Source: Zingiber officinale
Taxonomy: Eukaryota > Streptophyta > Magnoliopsida > Zingiberales > Zingiberaceae
Direction: 5' to 3'
Length of the DNA stretch: 64,000 nt
NCBI RefSeq assembly: GCF_018446385.1
Contig: NC_056003.1
Span: 26,223,198-26,287,197, forward strand
Under the pieces are notes generated by a model. It ran no database searches. It saw nothing but the letters and a program-made list of their open reading frames with translations, and was not told the origin of the DNA. Shown one piece after another: positions 10,905 through 22,104 of the stretch; position 1 is the first letter of the stretch; each line of letters begins with the position of its first letter. The position numbers and the translations under genes are program-made.

Positions 10905-11516
10905 ATTTATGTTTATCATACATTAATAAAACATCTATCAAATTATATCATGGTGGTAAAACGTGATTTACTCACCCCATCGCCTTCTCCAGCCCGTCCA
11001 TAGGCCAACACGGTATCAAATTACATCACAAGTCTATACAAGGTTCGTATAGTTTTTGGGATATCAAAATCCATATCATCAAGCTCCTTAAACCATCAAT
11101 ACTAGCCCCCTGGGACACAATGCGATAGTAAGAGGGAGGATGAGCTCCAATGCTGCGAATATTGAAATTTCTCACAGGACATATTATACGTTCACGGTGC
11201 TCGAACTACTCGTGATGCTGGGTCATCCTCTATGACTCATTTTCACTTCTCGGATTTATTATGTTGGTCTAGGGGATCGGTCATATCTAGGATTAATCGG
11301 TTTGAAAAGCTGAATACCTAAATTAAAAAAAATCACCATTACTAACTTAAATGTATTAATTAAATACCAAAATATATTGTGATTATTATTAATAAAAGGA
11401 AGGAATCAATAGGAACGACACCTATCTTAGCTCGACGAAGGGTGATATTTAGAAGAAAAAAATGGTCACCTCTCCTCCAATTCGCAAAGGGGCATTCCAA
11501 GTAAAAAAGAAATAAT
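10905..11516. other. Unassigned AT-rich DNA
   Basis: No supported gene, RNA or repeat boundary. Confidence 0.35.
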
Positions 11517-11935
11517 TGTTGGCATGTAAATTTATTTTAAAGATAAATTGATTTCTTCCACTATGCAAGAACAATGTAAAACAATAACTTTACTTTATCA
11601 ATCATGCAAAGAAGTTGTCAAAATTAATTTGACTTCATATGATTCTTCATCAAATAAGAAAAATTCAATTATTTTACTAAGTTGAATTTTTATGACAAGA
11701 GTCATTAGTATAAAAAGAACCAAATATAATTGTCTTGTGCTTAATGATGTGATGTATTAATTGTAGAAATATGTGGAAACATGAATTTAAGTATATAAAT
11801 AGGGGCTTTGTATGATGAAATATAACATGTAATAAATGTTCTTTTTCATAGAGTCTCTCTTCCATCCTCATATTTTCTTATAAAATTTCTCCTACATTTT
11901 TATTTCTTCATCCTAGATGGATCAAAATTCCAACA
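11517..11935 (+). mobile_element. Short solo LTR (or TRIM remnant), 419 bp
   Basis: Starts TGTTGGCATG and ends TTCCAACA. It is flanked by ATAAT (11512-11516) and ATAGT (11936-11940), a 5-bp duplication with one mismatch. An internal TATA box lies at 11792-11800, followed by a pyrimidine-rich leader (11850-11915). No primer binding site or second LTR follows, so a solo LTR is the simplest reading. Confidence 0.6.
11792..11800 (+). promoter_or_regulatory. TATA box in the 419-bp solo LTR
   Basis: TATATAAAT followed by AGGGG, in the usual U3 position of an LTR. A transcript from it would reach an ATG at 11917 whose frame crosses the LTR edge and stays open to 12071. Confidence 0.45.
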
Positions 11936-11940
11936 ATAGT

Positions 11941-12419
11941 CGAGGAGGAAGTAAACATGGAGAAAAAGGAAGAGTCGATAATTTAACAAAGGTGCACATG
12001 ATTTCTCTGAAAGAAAGGTCAACAACTTATCAAAATACTCAAGGTAAATTTAAACCTAATTCTTGTATATAAAAATGACTAACTTTGAAGCATCAATCAA
12101 GTCTCATCTAAAATTTCATTTTTAAAGTCACTTTTTTAAAATTTAGATCATCTTTAAAAGTTCTCTAATATAAAGTAAATAATGAAATAAAATAATTAAT
12201 AATAAACAAATAGATGAAAATTATGAATGCAAGATCGAACTAGACAAATTCAGCCACTTCAATTTAGAAGCATTCATCCAAACCATATCTTATATTATAA
12301 GGTAGAAAAATTAAAATTTAGAAAATTTTAAAAACTCTCCAAAAATATAAATAAATATTATAATAAAACCTTATTAAATGCAAATTACGAGGGATAAAAT
12401 TAAAAGGGTAAATATATAT
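11941..12419. other. AT-rich flank ending in a (TA)n run
   Basis: Low-complexity AT-rich sequence. A TA dinucleotide run (12412-12426) abuts or forms the start of element G, which makes the exact left edge of G uncertain. Confidence 0.4.
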
Positions 12420-13083
12420 ATATATATGCGGCGATAAGGGAGAATCCATCTGTTACGGGTCAGTTGACACAGTATCGGTCAAAGTTAAGGTGATCAACGT
12501 CGGGGCTTATGGAAAGAGCCTCGGCCAAAGGTGGTTGTCTGGTTATCCCGATCGGCAAAGGAGTGGTCGAGTGGATCACCCGGTCGGTCAGACGAATGGA
12601 CATCATGGGTCAGTCAGACGAATGGATGAACCCATAGCCGATTGTTTCGGTCGGAAGGAAAACGAGCTACTTCGATCGCCCGTCCGGCGCAAGGAATGAC
12701 ATTACACAAGAGGGGACGAGAAAACAAAAGAGAACACTCCGTCTATCATTAGATATGAAGAAGCCAAGACAAAGAAAAACACTCCATCTATCATTAATGC
12801 ACGGAAGTCAAGATAAAGAAGCCTTCCTCTGGCAATTAATATCATTAAATAAGGGCAGATGAGCGATCACAAAGAAAGGTATAAAAGGGTATGTCAGGTA
12901 TGAGGAAAAGCAAGATTTATCTATTTTTTTATTACTCATTCTCTCTTCCTGATTCTAACTTGAGCGTCGAAGGGCCAACGCCAAGGACTCCTTCCCTGAT
13001 TTGGTTTTGTTTTGCAGGATTGAGATCTTCATCCCGTCAGTAGTCACCCCATCCCCGGCTTTCTAGCTTCCCTCATTCAGACA
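12420..13083 (+). repeat. 5' LTR of element G
   Basis: About 660 bp. The first 90 bp match 37325-37421, which identifies it as an LTR. It ends TTCAGACA (13076-13083), eight bases before the primer-binding region. The left edge is blurred by the TA run. Confidence 0.75.
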
Positions 13084-13089
13084 AGATCA

Positions 13090-13110
13090 TTTTGGCGTTG
13101 TCTGTAGAAA
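13090..13110 (+). other. Primer-binding region of element G
   Basis: TTTTGGCGTTGTCTGTAGAA is a slightly changed form of the TTGGCGCCGTCTGTGGGAA stretch that follows the 5' LTR in plant Tat/Athila-type gypsy elements. Confidence 0.65.
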
Positions 13111-13116
13111 CGTAGC

Positions 13117-14346
13117 ATGCATCCGAATAAGAAGATGGAAGATGCTAGACGACTCACAACAATGACGCTGATGTAAGAGGATCTCGATGCACTAATACAA
13201 GCTTGAGTGACGAAGATATTGGAGCAACAACAACAGGGGTGGGTCGATCGGCCAACGCATGAGCCTGCTGCCTCTGCAGCAGGTTGACAGGCTGAAAGAG
13301 GAGATCGAGCGAATCAACATTCCGCTCGGGAGCCAAATAGGAGACCGATCGGCTCCTATGGGAACGCCCGTAATACGTCAGTCCCCTTCAAACGAGCGCT
13401 ATCATGGGCTCCCCCAGAAGAAAGGGGTCGAGTGGATAAAGACCGAGGATCTTCCTCGGATGAGGTGCCCATATGGGATGCACGAAAGGGAAAAGCGCCG
13501 AGGGAAGACAACTCGCCCAAGCGGGTCAATCAACAATTTTCGGAGGGAATCCTAAATGACCCTCTGTCAAAGCATTACACCCCGCTGACGATCAAGGAGT
13601 ACAATGGAGCAACTGATCCCGATGACCATTTGGCTAAGTTTGACAATGCGACTACCCTTCACCAGTACACGAACAGGGTGAAATGTCGAGTCTTCCTTAC
13701 CACTCTATTTGTATTGGCTCAACGATGGTTCAAACGGTTGCCGAACAACTCAATTCACAGTTTCAAGGACTTCCAAGCGGCATTCCTACATCATTTTGCT
13801 AGTAGTCGCTGCCATCAGAAGACGAGCGTGAATCTATTCTCACTGAAGCAAGGGTCTCAAGAGACCATGAGGGCCTATATCCAGCGCTTCAATCAGGTGG
13901 CGATGGACATTCCAGTAGTCTCCTCAGATGTGTTGGTGAACGCCTTCACCTAAGGGCTCACTGAGGGAGAGTTCTTCCGATCGCTCATTCGGTGGTCGTC
14001 GAAGGATTTTGGTCATCTCCAAAATAAAGCTAATAAATACATTAATGTGGAAAAAGCTCAGGCGACAAGAAAGAAGGAGACGATCATTGAGCCCAAAGGA
14101 GCATTCGAGCGGCGTCAACCGAGCAGTCATCAACCACCTAAAGGGCCTCGGTCGGGAACCCCTCCACACCAGGAGACTAGGTCATATGTCGTACAGCAAG
14201 TGGAGGCCGCTCGTCCAAGAGGCAAGATATAGGCACCAATGTTTTGCATCTTCCACCAGTCCACAATGTACAACACCAGGGATCGCTACGACCTGGCAGC
14301 TAGTAGGTCGGTTCCGTGTGGATACTACCATCAATCGCCACTTCTA
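13117..14346 (+). pseudogene. gypsy gag (element G)
   Basis: Starts at the ATG at 13117, soon broken by stops. The best part is 13432-13953 (173 codons) with the retrotransposon capsid pattern: ILNDPLSKHYTPLTIKEYNG, DPDDHLAKFDNATTLHQY, RWFKRLPNNSIHSFKDFQAA, NLFSLKQGSQETMRAYIQRF. It continues after a stop at 13951 (GLTEGEFFRSL, KYINVEKAQATRKKE) to about 14230. The product would form the particle shell. At least two frame changes are needed to read all of it. Confidence 0.85.
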
Positions 14347-14520
14347 GAATAGTGTCACCGAATCCGATCTGTAGAACGAAGGAATGAGGAAAGGGCGACC
14401 GAGCCACGCCACCACCAACTACAAAAGGACCGAATCCCTGCCCGAGCCTTTTCCGAGCGGACCAAACTGTCGGCAAGGGAAGAAGAGAACCGGAGTAACG
14501 TTGCTCGGGGGGAGATAGGA

Positions 14521-15040
14521 ATGATCGTCGGCGGATTGACCGACAGAGATTCTAACCAAGCAAGGAAGTTGCATGCGCGGCGGCTCGAGATCCACACTGT
14601 TGGTTGCAGCAAGGAGAAATCTGAGGGACCCGAGATTAGCTTCGGTCCTAAGGATTTAGAGGGAGTGGTGGTCCCCCACGACGATGCATTAATCATCCGA
14701 GCGATAATTGTCAATTATATAGTCCATCAAAATTTTATTGATACAGGGAGCTCGGTAAATATCATATACAGGAAGACATTCGATCAATTACGAATTGGTC
14801 GGAGTGAACCGTTGCCAATGACGACTCCGCTCTATGGCTTCACGGGCAACAAAGTGTTGTCGATCGACCAGATCAAGTTGGTCATCTCACTCGGAGAAGA
14901 ACCCCTGAAGCGGACAAGGATCGCAAATTTCATAGTGGTAGATGTGCCCTCAGCCTACAACGTCATTTTGGGCTGACCGACACTCAATGAGTTCCGAGCG
15001 GTGGTGTCCACCTACTGCTAGAAGATCAAATTCCCGATGG
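14521..15040 (+). pseudogene. gypsy aspartic protease (element G)
   Basis: An open stretch of 151 codons holds the active-site triad region FIDTGSSVNIIY (about 14735-14770) and the downstream PSAYNVILG block (14947-14976), broken by a stop exactly where a second domain would follow (PTLNEFRAVVSTYC). The enzyme would cut the Gag-Pol polyprotein. Confidence 0.85.
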
Positions 15041-15469
15041 ACGATAAGGTAGGAGAAGACAAAGGAGACCAGTTAGCCTCTCGGCGATGCTACGTCGAGA
15101 TGGTCAAGTCTGAAGCAAGAGCCACTCAGAAAAACCCACGTTTGGAGATAAATGTCATCATTGAACCCCCCCCCCCCCCACACACACACTGGTTTACGAA
15201 GAAAAATAAGAAGTTCAGATCCACCCTAACCGCCCGGAAGCAACTACCTTCATCGCTGCCGATCTAGAGGGTGAGAAAAAGGCGGAGTTGGTAGCCTGCC
15301 TCAGACAAAATCATGATGTGTTCGCTTAGGCGACACGTGAGCTTTCTGGCATTTCGCCAAGTGTGATTCAGCATGAGCTACACGTTTGACCGGGCACTCA
15401 ACCAGTAATGTAAAAGAAAAGGGACTTCAGCACAGAATAGAACTTGATTATCCGAGTGGAGATAGAGAA

Positions 15470-16200
15470 ATTACTATAGGTTGGCCACATACGGGAGGTA
15501 CAATTTCCTAGTTGGCTTGCTAACATCGTACTGGTTCCCAAGCTGGGCAACAAATGGAGGGTCTGCATAGACTTCCGTAACTTGAATAAAGTGTGCCCGA
15601 AGGATTTCTATCCGCTGCCCCGGATAGACCATATGGTAGACTCTACGGCAAGCTGTGAGCTCATCTACATGCTCGACGCATATCAAGGTTATCACTAAGT
15701 ACCGCTCGCCCGAGAAGATTAAGAAAAAGTTAGCTTTATCATGATCGACGGAACATTCTGCTATAACGTCATGCCGTTTGGACTAAAGAACGTTGGCACC
15801 ACCTACCAGAGGCTTATGAACAAGGTGTTCCGGTGGCAGATCGGTTGCAACATAAAGGTATATGTCAACGACATATTAATAAAATCTCCAAGAGTTATTG
15901 ATCTTTGCACAGACATCAAGGAGACCTGCCAAACTCTGAGGGCTTATCGAAAAAGTTGAACACGAACAAGTGCTTGTTTGGCGCCAAGAGCGGTCGATTC
16001 CTAGGATACATCATCATTGAGCGGGGGATCGAGGTGAATCTGAGCAAGGTCAAGGCTCTACAAGATATGTCACTACCACGCAACTTGAAGAAAACCCAAC
16101 AGCTAACCGAGCGTATTACCGTTCTGTCCGGATTCATATCCAAATCATCCGACTGGAGCCTACCATTCTTCAAGGTGCTATGTCGGGCGATAAAATTCTA
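15470..16200 (+). pseudogene. gypsy reverse transcriptase (element G), active site altered
   Basis: Blocks in order: FPSWLANIVLVPKLGNKWRV, CIDFRNLNKVCPKDFYPLPR, MLDAYQGYH (then a stop), YNVMPFGLKNVGTTYQRLMN, and the active-site box YVNDIL at 15861-15878. The usual box is YVDD; the first Asp here is Asn. A frameshift near 15950 moves the thumb region (NKCLFGAKSGRFLGYI, ERGIEVNLSKVKALQDM) to another frame. A run of 14 C at 15166-15179 lies upstream of RT. Confidence 0.9.
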
Positions 16201-16207
16201 GTGGGAT

Positions 16208-17088
16208 GTGGAGTGCGATCAGTCGTTCAAAGAGCTCAAAGATTATCTCAATTCCTTGCCTATATTAGCTAAGCCGAGTGTAGGAGAACCACTCTGGATC
16301 TATCTATCATCTACCAAGAATGTGGTTGGCTCGGCATTAGTTAAGAAGAATGGGCAAGAGAAACAACTCATGTATTTTTTAAGTCATATATTGAAAGACG
16401 TTGAATCCCGCTACACTGGTCTGGAAAAGTTACCTTATGCTTTGGTACTAGCCGCTCGGAGACTCCGCCCGTACTTCCTCTCCCATCCAATCGTCGTGAT
16501 GACCAACAGTACCTTGGGAAGAGTCCTCCTCAACCCAGAAGCATCTGACCGGTTGATCAAGTGGACAACTGAACTAAGTGAGTTTGACATCCAATACTAG
16601 CCCCGAACGGCGATAAAAGTTCAAGCCTTGGCTGATTTCATCACAGAAATCCAGAATGACGAGCTAGAAGCAACTTGGAGAATATATGTTGATGGCTTTT
16701 CCACCGACAAGGTAGCGAGATCGACATCCTACTCATTTCCCCAAGGGAAGACCAAATGCAACTTTTCGTTCGGCTGGATTATCGCACCACCAACAATGAG
16801 GCTAAGTGAAAAGCCTTGATAGTCGGCTTACAAGCAACACGGTATGTCAGAGCCGTAAAGGTTCTCATTCACTCGGACTCCCAGTTGGTTGCCCAGCAGC
16901 TGGCAGGGGCATTCAAAATTAGCATCCCCCGACTCAAGTTATATGCAGAAGCCTTCGAGAAGCTAAAAATAAATTTTCAAGAAATCACTGTACAGAAGAT
17001 CCCTAGATCGGACAATCAAGCAGCAGAGGAACTTGCTCAGTTAGCTAGTTCATTATCACCGGTCGTGCTCAGTCAGCAGATCGAATAG
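16208..17088 (+). pseudogene. Two RNase H domains (gypsy and archaeal-like), element G
   Basis: 16208-16600 is the ordinary gypsy RNase H (PLWIYLSSTKNVVGSALV, YFLSHILKDVESRYTGLEKL). After a linker, 16675-17088 reads as a second RNase H: WRIYVDGFST, then after a stop the blocks VKVLIHSDSQLVAQQLAGAF and VQKIPRSDNQAAEELAQLAS. A second, archaeal-type RNase H behind the first is the diagnostic feature of the Tat lineage. Stops separate the pieces. Confidence 0.85.
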
Positions 17089-17169
17089 GTTTCTTTGGTG
17101 GTGCATATAGACCAGATAGAGGGAGTTGTCTTTCCGAGCGATTGGAGAACACCGTTAAGCAAATTTCTT

Positions 17170-17439
17170 TGATCGGGTAGTACGTCGGCTGACCAGGAGG
17201 CGACGCGTCTATTAAAGAAGAGGGTCAGACAGTTCACCTTGGCCGGAGATCAGCTATACAAAAGAGCCTTCTCTAGGCCCTTGCTCAAGTGTGTTGGGCC
17301 AGAGGATGCAGCGTATATCTTGCAAGAAGTGCACCAAGACTCCTGTGGAAGCCATCCAGGCGGTCATTTGCTAGCTCGAAAGATTCTCCTGGCCAAATAC
17401 TTTTGGTCAACTCTCTAAGAGGATGTCACTCGAACAACA
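17170..17439 (+). pseudogene. gypsy integrase, amino-terminal part (element G)
   Basis: Blocks: LLKKRVRQFTLAGDQLYKRA, then the HH half of the HHCC zinc finger (HQDSCGSHPGGHLLARKILL). The reading frame is cut at 17439 by the solo LTR. The CC half resumes at 19791 after the LTR. Confidence 0.8.
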
Positions 17440-18947
17440 TGTTGGAGTGTATACTGAAAGCCTAAGCTTTGTAAACATTCATTATGAATAAAGAATCACA
17501 TTTGGTCAAATTGTCTACATTTGTTTGTAGTTGTTCATTTAATTTATATTGTAGATAACATAGTATGTGGTGTCACATACAGAAGATGATGTTATCAGTA
17601 CCTTATAAATTATAAACAGTAGCTCACGACTAAAATGGAAAGGAACAAACCATTAGAAGGTCGTAGTGTAATTAGGTATTAGTTTATCTTGACTATATAA
17701 TTACACTAGTACACTCAGAGTGTATTGAGTAGGACCATTAGAGGTCGTTTCTTTTATACTGACTTTATAAAGGAACAAAGACCTCAGTTATTATGGAAGT
17801 GTGTGCTCTTAATCCTAATATAATAACAAGCACATATGTTTGATATTTATTTCTTTAATTTATCAATGGGTGAGATTTAGTTCGATGAATCAATAAACCC
17901 GATAAGTTGGGAAATGGTATCACTTATAGTGTGTATTGTTGATTATAGAAGGAAACTGTGTCCTAGAGATACTAGGTTGATAATGTCCCCAAGAGGAGCT
18001 CATAAGGATTGTCATGTTAAACCCTGCAGGTGGACTTAGTCCGACATGACGATAAGGTTGAGTGGTACTACTCTTGGACTTAGATATTAATTAAATGAGT
18101 TGTCAGTAACTCACTTAATTAGTGGACATTCGATATCTTAAACACAGGGAGACTAACACACTCATAATAAGAAGGAGCCCAAAAATGTAATTTGGGATTG
18201 GTGCGGTAGTTCAATGATAGTTCTCTAGTGGAATGAATTATCATTGATAAAATTAAGTTGTGTGTTCGGGGCGAACACGGGATGCTTAATTTTATCGGGA
18301 GACCAAAACCAATTCCTCCTCTCGGTCCCTATCGTAGCCTCTTATTTATAGAGTTTTATACCCACCTATACCCACCTTCTATACCCACCAATAAGGGGCC
18401 GGCCAAGCTAGCTTGGGAACCAAGCTAGGGCCGGCCTAGGTATGATTTTGGGTGGCGGCCCTAGCTTGAACCCAAGCTAGTGGGGGCCGGCCAAATTAAA
18501 TTAAAAAAGAAATTTAATTTTAATTTTTATTATTATGTGGAAGATATAATTTAAAGAGAATTAAAATTAAAATATCTCTCTTGTAAAAGATCTACAAAAG
18601 ATTAAAGAAAGAGATTAGATCTCTTTCCTTATTTGTAGATTGGAGAGATATTTTATTTTCTCTTTAAAATTATTCACATGTTAATAAAATTAAAGTTATA
18701 AAAATTTCCTTTTATTAACCATGAAGAGATTTTTAAAGAGAAATTTTATTTTTTTAAAATTTCCGGAAACAAATTAGGAAGTTTTAATTTGTTGATTGAA
18801 ACTCTCCTAATTTGCTCCTTTTGATTGTGGCCGGCCATTACAAGTTGATTGGGAAATTTTATTTTATTTTTCTCAATTAATTCATGTCAAGGAAAATTAA
18901 GGAAATTTTATTGTAATTAAATTTCCTAATTTGCCTAGGCCAAGGAA

Positions 18948-18955
18948 TATAAAAG
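18948..18955 (+). promoter_or_regulatory. TATA box of the family E LTR
   Basis: TATAAAAG, 27 bases before the ATG of the LTR ORF. The same TATA sits at 57415-57422 (27 bases before the ATG) and, on the minus strand, at 30430-30423 (29 bases). Confidence 0.6.
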
Positions 18956-18974
18956 AAGGGGTGAGGGTGCCTTC

Positions 18975-19334
18975 ATGAGACACAACATCTATTATTTCTC
19001 TCCCTCTTTTGTTCCTTGGTGTGGCCGGCCATCATCTCCTTCTCTTCCTCTTGTGGTGGCCGAACCTCTCCCTCTCCCTTGGAGCTCTTGTGGTGGCCGG
19101 ATACTACTAGGAGAAGAAGAAGAAGAAGGAGAGGAAGCTAGCATCTCTTGGAGCTTGGTTAGTATTTTGGTTTTTCTCCTTGGTGAAGTTTTTCCTTTGT
19201 GGCCGAACCTTGCTTGGAGGAGAAGAAGGTGGTTGGTGGTTTCTCATCTTGGAAGATCGTTGCCCACACAACGTCCGAGGTTAGAAGAGGAATACGATAG
19301 AAGATCAAGAGGTCTTTCTAGAAGGTATAACTAG
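18975..19334 (+). other. 119-codon ORF inside the family E LTR
   Basis: Starts just after the TATA box and ends at GLSRRYN. Copies of almost the same length occur at 30042-30401 (minus, 119 codons) and 57442-57804 (120 codons). The protein is rich in Trp, Gly, Arg and an acidic run (GEEEEEGE); I do not recognise it. With transcription starting about 30 bp after the TATA, its ATG would lie at or next to the cap site. It could be chance, because the copies share ancestry. Confidence 0.35.
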
Positions 19335-19785
19335 TAGTTTTTCCTTTTCCGCATCATGCTAGTTATTTATGGAAATAATACCAAATACAAGAGGCTTACG
19401 TTCTAGAATTTCGAATATGTTTTTCGAAGTTGTGTTCTTTTGTTTCTTTCTTTTCCTTGTGATTTGATTGTTCTCTTTGGTTAACCTAAAGTTATTTTAG
19501 GAAATTAAATATTAGCTTTCTATTAAAGGTTTTGTCTAGTCGGTGGTGGTTGCTCCCATATCCAAGAAGGTCATGTGCCTCGCCACATCAGTACTGGGAA
19601 CCTTTTATGGAAATTAATATTTAATGGAATTAATAACTTAAGGAGACTTGGGTCGAACGTGTTAAGTTCCGCAGGCGATCCAAAATTTAATTTAAAAGAA
19701 CACATGGTAGCTAGGAAAAGGTTCAGACCTTTGTACAAAATTTTTGTACAGTGGAACCTATAGGTTTTCCGAGTAGCAACCAACA

Positions 19786-20705
19786 CAACAACCACATGTC
19801 TATCCTGCCAAAGGTATCACCATATTTCGTACCGACCGACCGAAGAAATGAGGTCATCCACGGTATCTTGCTCGTTCGACCAATGGGGCATAGACATCGT
19901 GGGACCATTTCCCATGGCGATGGGTCAACGAAGTTTCCTGCTCGTTGCTGTGGATTACTTTTCAAAATGGGTGGAGACTAAGCCCTTGGCAAAGATAAGT
20001 GAGCAGATGGTCATCAAGTTCATCTAGAAGAACATCCTCTGTCGGTTCGGTATCCCCTGCCGGCTCATCTCGGATAACGGGAAGCAGTTTGTAGGTTAAA
20101 AGCTCAAGGAGTGATGCAAAGGTTATAGCATCCAGTAGGCCTTCACCTCAATCGCCTACCCCTAGAGCAATGACCAGGCAGAGGTCACAAACCGGGAGAT
20201 CCTCGAAGGCTTACACATTCGGCTCGACCATGCAGGAGGTAGTTGGGTCGACGAGCTCTCAAGTGTCTTGTGGGCACTTTGCACAGCTCCAAAGGAGGCG
20301 ACCAACGTAACACCATTCTAGCTGGTGTACGGAGGAGAAGTGGTGGTTCCTATAGAGTTTAGAGTAGAATCCAATCGGGTGCGACTTTACGACGATGGAA
20401 ATGGCGAGCGAAGGTTAATGGAGCTCAACTTGGTGGATGAACCAAGGGATAAAGCGGTCGTTCGGCTAATGGCTTACCGACAGCGGATGAGGCAGAACTA
20501 CAACAAGAGGGTGATCCCGAGGTCCTTCTAGGTCGGCGATCTGGTGTGGAAGAAAATCAAGTCGGATGGCGATATCACCAAACTCGAGGCACCATGGGTG
20601 GGACCTTACAAGGTCATACAGAAACTCCGCTCGGATGCCTATTACTTGGAAGATGAAAACGGGAGATGACTCGAGCGGTCGTGGAGTTCGAATCATCTCC
20701 AATCC
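19786..20705 (+). pseudogene. gypsy integrase, core and carboxy-terminal part (element G)
   Basis: Resumes with the CC half of the zinc finger (TCLSCQRYHH, about 19794-19823). The core follows: WGIDIVGPFP-like around 19883-19915 with a small change, FLLVAVDYFSKWVETKPLAK, RFGIPCRLISDNGKQF. Next come the region around SNDQAEVTNREILEGLHIRL and the carboxy-terminal segment LVYGGEVVVPIEFRVESNRV, and finally a GPYKV block near 20600. Several stops. In this lineage no coding sequence follows on the sense strand. Confidence 0.85.
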
Positions 20706-20739
20706 TACAGGCCCGGGTGAGGTGCGTGAGCAAATATAA

Positions 20740-22010
20740 TATTGGATCGAAAGCGCTAGAGGGGGGTGAATAGCGCTCGTGCCTTTCACTTGTTTCGGAT
20801 TCGTAAAACCTGAGTAATAAACGCAGCGGAAATAAAATAATCAACATGCGAACACAAGTGATTTACTTGGTTTGGAGCCTGTGGCGACTCCTACTTCAAG
20901 GCCCACGCTCGTTGAGCGTTTACATTGGGCAACAACTATATTGCGCAAAATGTTTACAAATATGTATTACAATAAGTGCAATAACAAAAATTTATACTGA
21001 CGACAATAATCAAAATCTCGGAGCTTCGGGTCGTCGGGGATTTGCAACAGCACTTCGGGGAGTTTCTTATGCAGCAGGATGTAGAAAAGTCGCTTGGAAT
21101 TGAATGCCTTGAGTGCTGCCTCGAGAGGTTCTTTTATACACTGCTGGAGGCGCCTCCAAGTCTGTCCAAGGCGCCTCCAAGTATGTCCAAGGCGCCTCCA
21201 GGCCTCCCGAGTCGCTCGCGTGGATCAGCACAGAACTGGTCGCAACTTATCTGGTTGAAGGCGCCTCCAAGCCACTCCAAGGCGCCTCCAACCTCAGGTC
21301 CAAGGCGCCTCCATCTTCATCCAAGGCGCCTCCAGCACTGCTTCGCAGCCAGCTCCAGCTTTACACCCGAGGCATCTCCAAGCTCCATGGAGGCGCCTCG
21401 GACACTGTTCATCCGAGGTATAACATGCTCCTTTTCTCCTGCAAAATGTCTTAGTCCCAAACACATACCCTGCAAAACAAAGTTAGCATATAATAGTCAA
21501 GGTAAATAAGATATTGAAAGTCTCCCGACTGTCCGGATCTGACTTCAGATTTCCTATCGAAAATCTTAGATCAGCCCGACGCCTACTGTTCCCTCTACTG
21601 GGAACGCGCCCTCACCTACTCCACTCAGGAGATTTACCTTTTTCCAGTTCAGTCCTCCAAACCGACTGGACTTTTGCTCAGCATCCTCAGCTTCCGGTCT
21701 TCATGATGGATGTCCGCTCCTCGACCCATCCAGACTTCTACCCTGCTTGCGACACCAGGATTTTAACTTAGGGTTACCGCCCCCTAGGATTTTTGCTCGA
21801 AGCTCCGACCCGCCAAGACTTCCCGCATAAGGTTACCACCCCCTATGACCTAGGGTTACCACCTCCTAGGGTTTTCCACTTGCCTAACCGCAGCTAGAAC
21901 TTTCCTGAAACACTCAATCATACACATTAAATAACAATTAAACTTAACTTTGAATCTCTTTGTCATTATCATAACTAAGATTCAATCGTCGGATGCTTTC
22001 CGCACCAACA
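20740..22010 (-). mobile_element. Solo LTR of copia family C (1271 bp), after element G pol
   Basis: Reading the plus strand it begins TATTGGATCG and ends CGCACCAACA. Perfect duplications TATAA flank it (20735-20739, 22011-22015). It is the reverse complement of the LTR of element C (37422-37728 plus 48060-48988). Ends are therefore TG...TA in LTR orientation. It contains eight GGCGCC words, a 7-bp hairpin near its 3' end, and a tract of repeated 'ggttaccaccccctagg' phrases (21770-21880). Confidence 0.9.
21148..21405 (-). repeat. GGCGCC-rich array in the family C LTR
   Basis: Eight GGCGCC palindromes, most inside the phrase AAGGCGCCTCCA at irregular 18-50 bp spacing. The corresponding part of element C's LTR (48360-48575) has five. 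Confidence 0.75.
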
Positions 22011-22104
22011 TATAAATGTACTTGTGTATATGCCTTCTGGATGCAGGGCCTACATGAATAAAAACCAAAGCTTTCCAGACTCTTGGGTCGACCGGACCGA
22101 GTTA

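Larger units (their letters stand above)
17440..19785 (+). mobile_element. Solo LTR of copia family E (2346 bp), in element G integrase
   Basis: Begins TGTTGGAGTGTATACTGAAA and ends AACCAACA, with perfect 5-bp duplications CAACA at 17435-17439 and 19786-19790. It matches the complete LTR at 55641-58318 along its length but lacks about 330 bp of the AT-rich middle. No interior is left, as expected after LTR-LTR recombination. It contains the GGCCGGCC hairpins (about 18397-18495), a TATA box (18948-18955) and an ORF (18975-19334). Confidence 0.9.

Noticed and set aside
21042-21509. 155-codon Pro/Ala/Ser-rich protein
   Set aside because: Produced by the GGCGCC phrase array of the solo LTR read in frame; no stop codons occur because of the biased sequence.
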